Below are positions 23,322-32,700 of a DNA stretch of 33,516 nt, piece after piece. Every line of letters begins with the position of its first letter. Position 1 is the stretch's first letter. The notes under the pieces were generated by a model. The model did no database searches, was not told the DNA's origin, and saw only the letters and a list, made by a program, of their open reading frames with translations. Origin of the DNA: Petrotoga sp. 9PWA.NaAc.5.4 (GTDB taxonomy: Bacteria > Thermotogota > Thermotogae > Petrotogales > Petrotogaceae); the NCBI RefSeq assembly GCF_002895485.1, contig NZ_AZRK01000005.1, forward strand, positions 1 to 33,516, in the 5' to 3' direction. The position numbers were made by a program, and so were the translations under genes.

Positions 23322-25052
23322 ATGAAAAAAGTAGTTGGTGTGTTTTTGTTACTTACGGTTTTGACCTTCGGGACTATGCTGTTTGGTCAAGTTACTCAGA
23401 TACCAAGGGGAGAAGCCGTATATGTTGCTGGTTTCCAATGGGGACCTCCAACAACAGATAATCCTTTTGCTGGTTCACCAATGACTTTTGTTTCTGATCC
23501 AAGGCAGCACATTTGGATTTATGAACCTTTGTTCACATGGGATTTTCTCAATGGTAAGTATGTTCCTATTTTAGGCGAATCTTACAAATGGCTTGATAAT
23601 TTAAGATTAGAAGTTAAGATAAATCCAAAAGCTTATTTTCACGATGGAAAGCCTGTTACAGCTGATGATGTCGTCTATTCTTACAAGTTTGGACAAAAGT
23701 ATCCAGTAGGGTTACAAGTTTGGGAATGGCTAAAAGATGTTTACAAAGTCGACGATCACACAGTTATCTTTGAAATGAAACCAGATAATCCAAACAGATT
23801 GATGATAGAAGATGCAATTGGAGCCACTTTTATTATTCCAGAACATATTTGGTCAAAAGTCGAAGCTGAGAATGGTTATGATATCTCTAAAATAAGACAA
23901 TTCAGAAATGAAAATCCAGTTGGATCAGGTCCCTACAGAGTTTACTATGAGAGCCCAGAAACAATAATATTAGAAAGAGTCGATAATTATTGGGGTAACG
24001 AAGCATTACACGGAGGGAAAAAACCTGCTCCGAAATACATAGTTCATCCGATTTTCAAAAGCAATGATGAAGGTAGTTTAGCGTTCGAAAAAGGTGAAGT
24101 AGATGTTTCTCAACAGTTTACTCCAAGAATTTGGGAAATGTGGGAGAAAAAAGGACTTCCCATCGGAACATGGTATAAAGAAGCACCTTACTATGTACCT
24201 GCAACAATGCCATCACTATGGTTCAATGTAAATAAATATCCGTTGAGCTTGCCAGAAGTTAGAAAAGCTATTGCTTATTCAATAAATTATGCAAGAATAT
24301 CAGAACTTGCAATGTCAAATTATTCACCAAAAGTTCAAGCAAGTCTTATTATGCCTTATGGTGGTGAAGCTAAGTATTTCAATGAAAACTTAGTTAAACA
24401 ATACGGTTGGGAATATAACCCTAAAGAAGCTGTAAGAATTTTGGAAGAAGAATTAGGAGCTACAAAAGGTAGAGATGGAATATACGTACTTCCAGATGGC
24501 ACACGGCTTGGGCCATTCTCTGTTGAAGCCCCTTATGGTTGGACAGATTGGAATGCCGCATTACAAATAGTCGCACAATCAGCAAGAGCTGTAGGTATAG
24601 ATATTCAAACTTCCTTCCCAGACATGCCAATAGCTTATGATCACAGACAAAATGGAAACTTTGATATGACAATGTGGACTCCTTCTTCTCCAGGACCTGC
24701 TCAACCATGGTTGAGATTCCAGATAGTCCTTTATTCAAAAGGTGTTCCTGAAGTTGGTAAGATGGCCTACAGTAATTTTGGTAGATACAAAAATGAATGG
24801 GCTGATCAACTAATAGATTTGATACCAACAATTACAGATGAAAATCAATTAAAATCACTATATTCAGAACTTGACCAAATATATAGACAAGATGTTCCTA
24901 TAATTCCTCTTATGTACAGACCGTGGGTTTTCTACGAATATAATGAAACCTACTGGAAAGGTTGGGCAAATGCTGAAAATCCATATGCACCTCCTATGCC
25001 TCTGGTGGGAGCAGGAATGGAAATGCTATGGCATATAGAACCTGCTAAGTAA
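23322..25052 (+). CDS. Oligosaccharide-binding protein, peptide-type (family 5) SBP
   Basis: Extracytoplasmic receptor of the importer encoded by the next four genes. 576 aa: an N-terminal signal peptide (about 1-22, MKKVVGVFLLLTVLTFG and on to LFGQ), then an SBP_bac_5 fold with YEPLFTWDF, KAYFHDGKPVTADDVVYSY and GSGPYRVYYESPETI. These are peptide-binding family marks. In Thermotogota, paralogs of this family bind oligosaccharides, and a relative in the T. maritima beta-glucan cluster binds beta-glucosides. The flanking GH16, GH5, GH1 and GH3 genes make cello- or laminari-oligosaccharides the likely ligands. GGAGGTG precedes the ATG. A GC-rich hairpin after the stop probably lowers downstream gene expression relative to this gene. 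A true peptide receptor cannot be excluded from sequence alone. Confidence 0.88.
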   Translation: MKKVVGVFLLLTVLTFGTMLFGQVTQIPRGEAVYVAGFQWGPPTTDNPFAGSPMTFVSDPRQHIWIYEPLFTWDFLNGKYVPILGESYKWLDNLRLEVKINPKAYFHDGKPVTADDVVYSYKFGQKYPVGLQVWEWLKDVYKVDDHTVIFEMKPDNPNRLMIEDAIGATFIIPEHIWSKVEAENGYDISKIRQFRNENPVGSGPYRVYYESPETIILERVDNYWGNEALHGGKKPAPKYIVHPIFKSNDEGSLAFEKGEVDVSQQFTPRIWEMWEKKGLPIGTWYKEAPYYVPATMPSLWFNVNKYPLSLPEVRKAIAYSINYARISELAMSNYSPKVQASLIMPYGGEAKYFNENLVKQYGWEYNPKEAVRILEEELGATKGRDGIYVLPDGTRLGPFSVEAPYGWTDWNAALQIVAQSARAVGIDIQTSFPDMPIAYDHRQNGNFDMTMWTPSSPGPAQPWLRFQIVLYSKGVPEVGKMAYSNFGRYKNEWADQLIDLIPTITDENQLKSLYSELDQIYRQDVPIIPLMYRPWVFYEYNETYWKGWANAENPYAPPMPLVGAGMEMLWHIEPAK

Positions 25053-25075
25053 AAAAATTATAATTAAATAAGCAA

Positions 25076-25111
25076 AGTTCGTGGGGGAATGTTACGCCCC
25101 CACTAACTTTT
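25076..25111 (+). terminator. Intercistronic hairpin, partial terminator
   Basis: GTGGGGG (25081-25087) pairs with CCCCCAC (25097-25103), and outer GTT/AAC bases extend the stem. The following TAACTTTTT is a short T run. Placed between the binding protein and the permease, it fits the usual attenuation or mRNA-stabilising hairpin that keeps binding protein in excess. Confidence 0.7.
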
Positions 25112-25139
25112 TCAAATATACTTTTAAGAGGTGAAATAT

Positions 25140-26150
25140 GTGAAAGGCTTTGCAAAGTATTTTACACAAAAATTATTGTGGTACGCTCTTGCTTTTTTTC
25201 TTGCTTTATTTTTAAATTTTTTTCTTCCCCGGTTAATCCCTGGAGATCCTATTTCGGTTATCGTTAGTCAAATGATGTCAGGAAATGTTGCGAGTGAAGC
25301 ACAGGAAAGAATTTATCAATCTTTTGTTAAGGAATTTGGATTAGATAAGCCACTTATAGTTCAATTTTTTAATTATATAAGAAACATCTTTAAAGGTAAT
25401 TTAGGAACTTCATTTAGTTTGTATCCACTTTCTGTTAATGAAGTATTAGGAAATGCGATTCTATGGACTATATTTCTTCAATTTCCGGCGATAATTGTCG
25501 GATGGATTTTAGGCAACTTATTAGGAGCAGCGGCAGCATATAGAAAAGGAGTTTTTGATAAAACAATTTTTCCAGTCGCATTATTCATTAATTCAATTCC
25601 ATATTATGCATTAGCCATAATATTATTATATGTTTTTGGAGTTTACTTAGGCTGGTTCCCAATAGGCGGTGGATACAGCAGAACTTTGCTACCTTCATGG
25701 AGTTGGACATTTATTGTAAATGTATTGCATCATTACTTTTTACCTTTTATTTCCATTGTATTAGTTACAATTGGGGGCCAAGCCATAGGTATGCGAGAAA
25801 TGTCGATATATGAATTAAATACAGATTATGTTACCTACTGTAAGATGTTAGGTATGAAAGATAAAAAGATTCAAAGGTATGTATTTAAAAACGCCATGCT
25901 TCCTCAAATTACCGGTCTTGCCATCAGTCTCGGAACTATGATTGGAGGGGCGTTGATTACAGAGATTGTTTTTGGATATCCTGGTGTTGGAACTTGGCTA
26001 TTCAACGGGATAAGACAATTAGATTACCCAATGATACAAGGTTCTACTTTAATAATTGCGTTAATGGTACTTATCGCTAATTTTATTTTGGATATGGTAT
26101 ATGGATTTATTGATCCAAGAATAAAAGCTGCACAAACGGAGGAGGGATAA
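25140..26150 (+). CDS. ABC importer permease, DppB/OppB type
   Basis: First transmembrane subunit of the oligosaccharide importer. 336 aa with six helices. The N-terminal helix with FLPRLIPGDPI is typical of the DppB branch. The cytoplasmic EAA-like loop that docks the ATPase reads YVTYCKMLGMKDKKI, and GYPGVGTWLFNGI is a conserved late segment. An upstream in-frame GTG at 25131 lies inside the AGAGGTGA ribosome-binding site. The GTG at 25140, 6 nt after that site, is preferred. The stop is followed after one base by the next permease gene, a sign of translational coupling. Confidence 0.92.
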   Translation: MKGFAKYFTQKLLWYALAFFLALFLNFFLPRLIPGDPISVIVSQMMSGNVASEAQERIYQSFVKEFGLDKPLIVQFFNYIRNIFKGNLGTSFSLYPLSVNEVLGNAILWTIFLQFPAIIVGWILGNLLGAAAAYRKGVFDKTIFPVALFINSIPYYALAIILLYVFGVYLGWFPIGGGYSRTLLPSWSWTFIVNVLHHYFLPFISIVLVTIGGQAIGMREMSIYELNTDYVTYCKMLGMKDKKIQRYVFKNAMLPQITGLAISLGTMIGGALITEIVFGYPGVGTWLFNGIRQLDYPMIQGSTLIIALMVLIANFILDMVYGFIDPRIKAAQTEEG

Positions 26151-26151
26151 T

Positions 26152-26985
26152 ATGAATACAATAAAACTGCTTTTAAAATCCCCAAAATTTATAATAGGTT
26201 TTTGCCTTTTTATGTTCTTATTTTTAACAGCATTCATATACCCTGCCGTATCCACAAAAGATCCTTTAGATATGGTAGGATTCATGTATGAACCTCCTTC
26301 TTCAACTTTTTTATTAGGAACAGATAATTTTGGTAGAGATGTATTTGTAGAACTCATACATGGTATGAAATCATCCTTAATAATTGGTTTGATTTCTGGA
26401 GTTATTGCAACCGCAATAGGTATTACTATAGGGCTCTTCGCAGGCTATAAAGGTGGAACTGTTGATAATATATTGAATTCAATTACCAATATATTCCTAG
26501 TTATTCCTCCCTTTATAATACTCATACTTATAACTGTTAGTTTAAAAAGCCGTTCTTTAGGTGTTATGGGATTGGTCCTCGGAATAACTTCTTGGCCATG
26601 GACTGCTCGTGCTGTTAGAGCACAGACCCTTAGTTTAAGAAATAGAGAACACGTAGATATTGCCAGGTTAAACGGTGCAAGTACAGTCGAAATAATTATT
26701 CGAGAAATAATGCCTTATATTTTGTCATATATATTCATGGCTTTTATTTTACAAGTAGCAACTGGAATATTGAATGAAGCAGGAATCAGTATGTTAGGTT
26801 TGGGGCCAAGTAATATTGTTTCACTTGGAACTATGCTTTCTTGGGCATTGCTTTTTGAATCTGTTAGATCTGGTGCTTGGTGGGCGTTTATCTCTCCATC
26901 TATTGCAATAGCTTTGATTACTTTTTCGCTTTACATTATGAACAGTGGAATGGATGAAATATTTAATCCTAAGCTTAGGAGTTGA
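26152..26985 (+). CDS. ABC importer permease, DppC/OppC type
   Basis: Second transmembrane subunit, 277 aa. Family marks are LGTDNFGRDVFVELIHGMKS in the first third, the EAA-like ATPase-docking loop HVDIARLNGASTVEIIIRE, and NEAGISMLGLG near the C-terminus. It has about six helices. GGAGG lies upstream, overlapping the previous gene's 3' end. It pairs with the preceding DppB-type protein to form the channel. Confidence 0.93.
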   Translation: MNTIKLLLKSPKFIIGFCLFMFLFLTAFIYPAVSTKDPLDMVGFMYEPPSSTFLLGTDNFGRDVFVELIHGMKSSLIIGLISGVIATAIGITIGLFAGYKGGTVDNILNSITNIFLVIPPFIILILITVSLKSRSLGVMGLVLGITSWPWTARAVRAQTLSLRNREHVDIARLNGASTVEIIIREIMPYILSYIFMAFILQVATGILNEAGISMLGLGPSNIVSLGTMLSWALLFESVRSGAWWAFISPSIAIALITFSLYIMNSGMDEIFNPKLRS

Positions 26986-26990
26986 TTGAT

Positions 26991-28010
26991 TTGGAAATTA
27001 AAAAGACAATATTAGAAGTTAATAATCTAAAAACCTATTATCAAACAAGATTGGGAGAAAAAATAAAAGCGGTTAATAGCGTTTCGTTTAATTTATGTGA
27101 AGGGGAAATCTTAGGTATAGCAGGAGAATCTGGTTGTGGAAAATCTACTTTAGCAATAAGTTTGTCCGGACTTTTTTTACCACCTTTGAAATATGAAAGT
27201 GGTTCGGTAATTTTGGATAACGAAAACATAATACAAAAAAAAGAAAGTGATTTAAGAAAAAACATACTGGGTAAAAAATATTCTTATATACCTCAAAGCG
27301 CTATGAATGCTTTGAATCCAACGATAAAAATTAAAAATTTCATTATAGACCTTTTAAAAGAACACGATCCTAAAATCTCAGAAAAAGAAATATTAAAATT
27401 AACCAAAGAAAGGTTTGAATCACTATCTTTACCTTCAAGAGTTTTAAACCTTTACCCTTTAGAACTTAGTGGAGGTATGAAACAAAGAGTAGTTGTTGCA
27501 ATTTCTACACTTTTGGACCCAAAAGTTGTTGTAGCTGATGAACCGACTTCTGCCCTTGACGTAAGCTCACAAAAAATCGTAATTAAATTGATTAAAGAAC
27601 TCTTCGATATAAAAATAGTTAAAAGTATTATTTTTATTACGCATGAACTTCCTGTATTAAGGCATATATGTGATAGAATAGCCGTTATGTATGCGGGAGA
27701 ATTTGTTGAGATAGGTAAAATGGAAGATGTGATATTTAATCCTATTCATCCTTATTCACAATCATTGATGCAGTCTATTTTAGTCCCTGAAAAAGGAATA
27801 AAAGGCAAAAAACTTCCCAATTTACCAGGTTCTCCGCCAGATTTGAGAGAGATACCTCAAGGATGTAGATTTGCGGACAGATGTCCTATAGTAATAGATG
27901 ATTGTAAAAAAGAAAGTATTGATTTAACAAAAATAGGTGATAGATCGGTTAGATGCATTAGGTTAAAGCATATTTTAACTCAAGAGAAGAGGGTGACACC
28001 TTATGCCTGA
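26991..28010 (+). CDS. ABC importer ATPase, DppD/OppD type
   Basis: One of two nucleotide-binding subunits driving uptake. Walker A is GESGCGKST, the signature LSGGMKQR, Walker B VVVADEPTSALD, and the switch His lies in FITHE. The C-terminal extension with GCRFADRCP and a later C is the oligopeptide-transporter ATPase domain (possible Fe-S cysteines in this family). An in-frame TTG at 26982 abuts AGGAG. The TTG at 26991 has 9-nt spacing and is preferred, giving 339 aa and removing a 4-bp overlap with the permease gene. Confidence 0.92.
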   Translation: MEIKKTILEVNNLKTYYQTRLGEKIKAVNSVSFNLCEGEILGIAGESGCGKSTLAISLSGLFLPPLKYESGSVILDNENIIQKKESDLRKNILGKKYSYIPQSAMNALNPTIKIKNFIIDLLKEHDPKISEKEILKLTKERFESLSLPSRVLNLYPLELSGGMKQRVVVAISTLLDPKVVVADEPTSALDVSSQKIVIKLIKELFDIKIVKSIIFITHELPVLRHICDRIAVMYAGEFVEIGKMEDVIFNPIHPYSQSLMQSILVPEKGIKGKKLPNLPGSPPDLREIPQGCRFADRCPIVIDDCKKESIDLTKIGDRSVRCIRLKHILTQEKRVTPYA

Positions 28011-28809
28011 TTCATTAAATAATGAGATAATCAAAGTTGAAAATTTGACCAAAATTTTTGGAAGAGGGAAAAAAACTGTGGAAGCTGTTAATAATGTTAC
28101 TTTTTCAATAAAAAAAGGCGAGATAGTTTCACTTGTGGGTCAAAGTGGAAGCGGAAAAACTACAGTTACAAGATTGATTCTCAGATTACTTAGAGAAACT
28201 TCTGGTAAAATAATCTTTGATGGTCAAGATATTACAAAGATCGAAGGCAATCAAAAAAAAGCTTATTGGAAAAAAGTTCAAGCAATATTTCAAGACCCAT
28301 ACGCCTCTTTCAATATATTTTCGCCTGTGAAAAAAGTTTTATTAGATGCTTTCAAATTATTTGATAATACTTTTACAAAAGAAGAAAAAAAGAAAAAAGT
28401 TTATGATGCATTAGAGTCAGTAAACTTAAGACCTGATGAAATTGCTGAAAAATACCCCTTTGAATTAAGTGGTGGACAAAGACAAAGAATAATGATTGCA
28501 AGGGCACATTTAATAAAACCAAAGTTACTTTTAGCAGATGAACCAACTTCTATGATTGACGCAAATTTGAGATCAGGAATATTAGAATTATTATTAGGTT
28601 TGAGAGACACAGAAGGTACAACTATCATGTTTATAACACATGATCTTGGATTGGCATATTACGTAAGCGATAGAATATTTATCATGCATGAGGGTAAAAT
28701 TGTAGAAGAAGGTAATGCCGATAAGGTAATTACTCAGCCAGAACACCCTTATACAAAGCAATTAATGATGGATGTTCCTAAACTTTCAGAAGAATGGTTG
28801 TTGAAATAA
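28003..28809 (+). CDS. ABC importer ATPase, DppF/OppF type
   Basis: Second nucleotide-binding subunit, 268 aa. Walker A is GQSGSGKTT, the signature LSGGQRQR, Walker B LLLADEPTSMID, and the His switch lies in FITHD. A Q-loop is visible as IFQDPYASF. The gene overlaps the previous ATPase by 8 bp, and a GAGGGTGA ribosome-binding site lies inside that gene. Compared with many OppF proteins the C-terminal cysteine-containing extension is missing. It is the last gene of the importer unit before repeat copy I. Confidence 0.92.
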   Translation: MPDSLNNEIIKVENLTKIFGRGKKTVEAVNNVTFSIKKGEIVSLVGQSGSGKTTVTRLILRLLRETSGKIIFDGQDITKIEGNQKKAYWKKVQAIFQDPYASFNIFSPVKKVLLDAFKLFDNTFTKEEKKKKVYDALESVNLRPDEIAEKYPFELSGGQRQRIMIARAHLIKPKLLLADEPTSMIDANLRSGILELLLGLRDTEGTTIMFITHDLGLAYYVSDRIFIMHEGKIVEEGNADKVITQPEHPYTKQLMMDVPKLSEEWLLK

Positions 28810-28810
28810 A

Positions 28811-28904
28811 ACTTTTTAAAAAAAGTTTTTTGAATTTATAGTGGTTCATAGGAACATTTTCTTTCAAACAGTAAATAAAATGCAGATCTTATAATTTCTA
28901 AAGT
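28811..28904 (+). repeat. TIR element, internally deleted copy I
   Basis: Starts ACTTTTTAAA at 28811 only two bases after the ATPase stop codon, keeps TTTGAATTTATAGTGG, loses the hairpins, and ends ATTTCTAAAGT (28894-28904) plus GGGC. The GH1 start codon lies 33 nt past the right end. Confidence 0.6.
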
Positions 28905-28936
28905 GGGCAATCACTATCATTTAAGGAGGCAAAAAT

Positions 28937-30271
28937 ATGCTAAAAAAAGTTTTTCCAAAAGATTTCATATGGGGCGCAGCAACGGCATCTTATCAAATAG
29001 AAGGATCTCCTTTAGCAGATGGAGCAGGAACCTCTATTTGGCATAGGTTTTCTCATACATCCGGAAATATTTTAAATGGAGATACGGGAGATATAGCTGA
29101 TGACCATTATAATAGGTACAAAGAAGATATTTCAATTATGAAACATTTAGGGTTGAAAGCTTACAGATTTTCGATATCATGGCCACGTATTTTCCCCTAC
29201 GGTAAAGGTAAAATAAACGAAAAAGGATTAGATTTTTATAATAGATTAGTGGATGTACTACTTGATGCAGAAATCATACCTTTTGTTACACTTTATCATT
29301 GGGACTTACCCGCAGCTTTACAGGATTTAGGAGGTTGGATGAATAGAGACATAGCATGTTGGTACGCTGATTATGCAGATTATATGTTTCAAAGATTAGG
29401 AGATAGAGTGAAAAATTGGATTACTTTAAATGAACCTTGGGTAATGGCATTTATTGGTCATTTTACAGGTGAACATGCTCCCGGAATGAAAGATATTTAT
29501 GGAGCTTTTTCAGTTGTTCATAACCAATTAAGAGCCCATTCTAAGGCAGTTAAATCATTTAAAGAGGAGAATATAAAAAATGGAAAAATTGGAATCACTC
29601 TATCTAATTCTTCTCATGATCCTGCCACTGATTCCGAAGAAGACAAAAGAGCTGCCCAATTAGCGCATGAATGGACTAATTATCCTTTATTTTTAAACCC
29701 TATATTTAAAGGTGATTATCCAACATTGCTAAAAGAAAAAGTTTATGAATATTTACCAAACAATTATCAAAAAGATATGCAAGATATTAAAGAAGAAATT
29801 GATTTTGTTGGGATAAATTATTACTCTGGCGATCTTATTAAGGCTGATTCTAATTCTTTCTTGGGTGGAAAAAACGTTGAAAGAGGTCTTCCTAAAACAG
29901 AAATGGGTTGGGAAATATATCCAGAAGGTTTTTATAAAATACTAAAAGGTGTTCAAGACGAATACAATCCAAAAGAAGTCTATGTAACTGAAAATGGAGC
30001 TGCTTTCAATGATAAAGTTGAGGAAGAACAAGTTCACGATGAAAGTAGAATTGAGTATTTGAAAAAACACTTTGAAAAAGCTCATAAAGCCATTGAAGAC
30101 GGGGTAAAGTTAAAAGGCTATTTTGTATGGTCATTATTAGATAATTTTGAATGGGCATGGGGATATTCTAAAAGGTTTGGAATAGTGTATGTTGATTATA
30201 AAACCCAAAAAAGAATCATTAAAGATAGCGGTAAATGGTACTCTAATTTTATTAAAAATAATGAATTATAA
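28937..30271 (+). CDS. GH1 beta-glucosidase
   Basis: Releases glucose from the non-reducing end of beta-glucosides. There is no signal peptide, so it acts in the cytoplasm on imported cellobiose or laminaribiose. 444 aa, the usual GH1 length. Landmarks are [14 protein letters not shown] at the N-terminus (sugar-binding Gln), the acid/base E166 in TLNEPW, NYYSGD, the nucleophile E352 in VTENGAAF, and [13 protein letters not shown] near the end for the aglycone site. GGAGG precedes the ATG. It follows the importer genes with repeat copy I between, and the GH3 gene starts 20 nt after its stop, so the two glucosidases are probably co-transcribed. Confidence 0.95.
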   Translation: MLKKVFPKDFIWGAATASYQIEGSPLADGAGTSIWHRFSHTSGNILNGDTGDIADDHYNRYKEDISIMKHLGLKAYRFSISWPRIFPYGKGKINEKGLDFYNRLVDVLLDAEIIPFVTLYHWDLPAALQDLGGWMNRDIACWYADYADYMFQRLGDRVKNWITLNEPWVMAFIGHFTGEHAPGMKDIYGAFSVVHNQLRAHSKAVKSFKEENIKNGKIGITLSNSSHDPATDSEEDKRAAQLAHEWTNYPLFLNPIFKGDYPTLLKEKVYEYLPNNYQKDMQDIKEEIDFVGINYYSGDLIKADSNSFLGGKNVERGLPKTEMGWEIYPEGFYKILKGVQDEYNPKEVYVTENGAAFNDKVEEEQVHDESRIEYLKKHFEKAHKAIEDGVKLKGYFVWSLLDNFEWAWGYSKRFGIVYVDYKTQKRIIKDSGKWYSNFIKNNEL

Positions 30272-30291
30272 CCCATAAGGATGTGAAAGAA

Positions 30292-32562
30292 GTGGAAAGA
30301 GACATAAAAAGCCTAATCTCGCAGATGACACTTGAAGAAAAAGCAAGTCTATGTTCAGGTTTAGACAATTGGCACACAAAACCCATAGAAAGGTTAGGAA
30401 TACCTTCAATAAGGATGAGTGATGGACCTCACGGATTAAGAAAAGAAGATGAAAATTCTGAAGAAGAGATCTTAAAAAACAGTATTCCCTCAACATGTTT
30501 TCCAACAGCAGCTACTACAGCATGTTCTTGGGATAGGGAATTAATAAAACAGTTAGGAAAAGCACTTGCAGAAGAATGTCAAGCAGAAGAAGTAGACATA
30601 ATCTTAGGACCAGCAATCAACATAAAAAGGTCACCACTTTGCGGAAGAAACTTTGAATACTTCTCAGAAGATCCATATCTATCAGGTCAATTAGCAACAG
30701 CCTACATACAAGCAGTACAAAGTTTAGGAGTAGGAACTTCCTTAAAACATTACGCAGCAAATAACCAAGAGCACAGAAGATTCACAATAGATGAAATAAT
30801 AGATGAAAGGACGTTAAGAGAAATATACCTCACAAACTTTGAAGGACCGGTAAAAGAAGGAAATCCTTGGACAGTCATGTGCTCATACAACAGGATAAAT
30901 GGAACATTAGCTTCAGAAAACAGATACACACTAACAGATATATTAAGGAACGAATGGGGATTTGAAGGGTTTGTAGTATCAGACTGGGGAGCGGTAAATG
31001 AAAGGGTAGAAGCAATAAAAGCAGGTCTTGACTTAGAGATGCCATCAAGTTATGGTATAGGAGACAAAAAGATAGTAGAAGCAGTAAAACGAGGAGAACT
31101 TGACGAAAAAATATTAGACCAAACAGTAGAAAGACTATTAAAAATCATATTCAAAGCGATAGAAAACAGGAAAGAAAACGCAACTTACAACAAAGAAGAA
31201 CATCACAAACTTGCAAGAAAGATAGCAACAGAAAGCATAGTACTACTAAAGAACCAAGACAACATCCTCCCACTAAAAAAAGAAGGAACCATAGCAATAA
31301 TAGGAGGATTTGCAAAAAATCCAAGATATCAAGGAGGAGGAAGTTCACACGTCAATCCAACAAAACTAGATAATGCACTAGAAGAAATAGAAAAGATAGT
31401 TCAAGGGAAAGCAAACGTTTTATATGAAGAAGGATACAGTTTGGAAACAGATGAAATGAACCAAGAACTCATAGAAAAAGCAAAAGAAACAGCAAAGAAA
31501 TCGGATGTAGCGATAATCTTTGCAGGATTACCAGAAAGATACGAATCGGAAGGATACGATAGAACACACATGAAAATGCCAGAAAACCACAACAAATTAA
31601 TAGAAGAAGTGACAAAGGTACAACCAAACACAATAGTAGTATTAAGTAACGGATCGCCAGTAGAGATGCCTTGGGTAGATAAAGTAAAAGGGATAATAGA
31701 AAGTTACTTAGGTGGCCAAGCTGGAGCTGGAGCGGTAGCAGACATACTCTTTGGAGAAGTAAACCCAAGTGGAAAACTAGCAGAAACCTTCCCAAAGAAA
31801 CTAAGTCATAACCCATCATACTTAAACTTTCCTGGAGAAGGAAACAAAGTAGAGTACAGAGAAGGAGTCTTTGTAGGATACAGATACTACGACAAAAAAG
31901 AGATAGAACCACTATTCCCATTTGGATATGGACTAAGTTATACAACGTTTGAATACACAGATATAACTGTAGACAAAAAAGAAATAACAGACAAAGAAAC
32001 AATAGAGGTAAAAGTTAAAGTAAAAAATACAGGAAAAGTAAAAGGCAAAGAGATAGTACAACTATACGTAAAAGATATAGAAAGCACATTAAACAGACCC
32101 GAAAAAGAATTAAAAGGATTTGAAAAGATAGAATTAGAGCCAGGAGAAGAAAAGACAGTAACATTCACATTAGACAAAAGAGCTTTTGCATATTACAACA
32201 CAGAAATAAAAGATTGGCATGTAGAAAGTGGAGAGTTTGAGATATTGGTAGGTAGATCATCAAAAGATATAGAATTAAAAGAAACAGTTAAACTGAATTC
32301 AACGGTTACTATCAAGAAAAAATACGATAGGAATTCAACAATAGGTGATTTAATGGAAGATCCAACAGGTGCTCAAATAATAGACGAGCTTATTCAAAAA
32401 CTAAGTAAAGTTGGAGGAATGTTCTCACAAGACGATCACAAAAGTAATGAAATGGTGTTAGCAATGATAAAATATATGCCACTAAGAGGGTTAATAAACT
32501 TTGGAAAAGGGCAGTTCACAGAAGAAATGTTGGAAGAGATTCATGAAAAGGTAAATAAATAA
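30292..32562 (+). CDS. GH3 beta-glucosidase
   Basis: Cytoplasmic exo-beta-glucosidase, with no signal peptide. Domain order is a TIM-barrel (from about residue 15, with [13 protein letters not shown]), the nucleophile D231 in GFVVSDWG, an alpha/beta sandwich with [13 protein letters not shown] providing the probable acid/base, and a fibronectin-III-like domain from about 575. A C-terminal tail of about 75 residues (from [13 protein letters not shown]) recalls those of other intracellular GH3 enzymes. GTG codons occur at 30283 and 30292. The second has better spacing to AAGGA and is chosen. From about 30460 to 32290 the codons end mainly in A or C, unlike the T-ending codons of GH1 and of the gene's own ends. 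The hairpin at 32584 ends the unit. Confidence 0.93.
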   Translation: MERDIKSLISQMTLEEKASLCSGLDNWHTKPIERLGIPSIRMSDGPHGLRKEDENSEEEILKNSIPSTCFPTAATTACSWDRELIKQLGKALAEECQAEEVDIILGPAINIKRSPLCGRNFEYFSEDPYLSGQLATAYIQAVQSLGVGTSLKHYAANNQEHRRFTIDEIIDERTLREIYLTNFEGPVKEGNPWTVMCSYNRINGTLASENRYTLTDILRNEWGFEGFVVSDWGAVNERVEAIKAGLDLEMPSSYGIGDKKIVEAVKRGELDEKILDQTVERLLKIIFKAIENRKENATYNKEEHHKLARKIATESIVLLKNQDNILPLKKEGTIAIIGGFAKNPRYQGGGSSHVNPTKLDNALEEIEKIVQGKANVLYEEGYSLETDEMNQELIEKAKETAKKSDVAIIFAGLPERYESEGYDRTHMKMPENHNKLIEEVTKVQPNTIVVLSNGSPVEMPWVDKVKGIIESYLGGQAGAGAVADILFGEVNPSGKLAETFPKKLSHNPSYLNFPGEGNKVEYREGVFVGYRYYDKKEIEPLFPFGYGLSYTTFEYTDITVDKKEITDKETIEVKVKVKNTGKVKGKEIVQLYVKDIESTLNRPEKELKGFEKIELEPGEEKTVTFTLDKRAFAYYNTEIKDWHVESGEFEILVGRSSKDIELKETVKLNSTVTIKKKYDRNSTIGDLMEDPTGAQIIDELIQKLSKVGGMFSQDDHKSNEMVLAMIKYMPLRGLINFGKGQFTEEMLEEIHEKVNK

Positions 32563-32583
32563 AAATGATTGTTCGGATTTTAT

Positions 32584-32604
32584 GGCGCTCCAAAGAGCGC
32601 CTTT
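32584..32604 (+). terminator. Terminator of the GH1-GH3 unit
   Basis: GGCGCTC pairs perfectly with GAGCGCC around a CAAA loop, followed by TTTCACT. The T run is short, but the stem is GC-rich in very AT-rich DNA and lies 21 nt past the GH3 stop codon. Confidence 0.75.
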
Positions 32605-32700
32605 CACTATAATAATTGGCAACCAATAGAGGCTTATATCTATAAGAATATATTTGAACTTCAAAACAAAACATTTAACTAATTATAGAGGGGGGCTATA

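Noticed and set aside
24460-24831. A 123-codon minus-strand frame inside the binding-protein gene
   Set aside because: Antisense to a clearly conserved coding region, with no ribosome-binding site.
31469-32002. A 177-codon minus-strand frame inside the GH3 gene, leucine-rich
   Set aside because: It is an antisense shadow caused by the A-rich codons of the GH3 core (TTC/TTT/CTT when reversed). The GH3 frame has full catalytic motifs.
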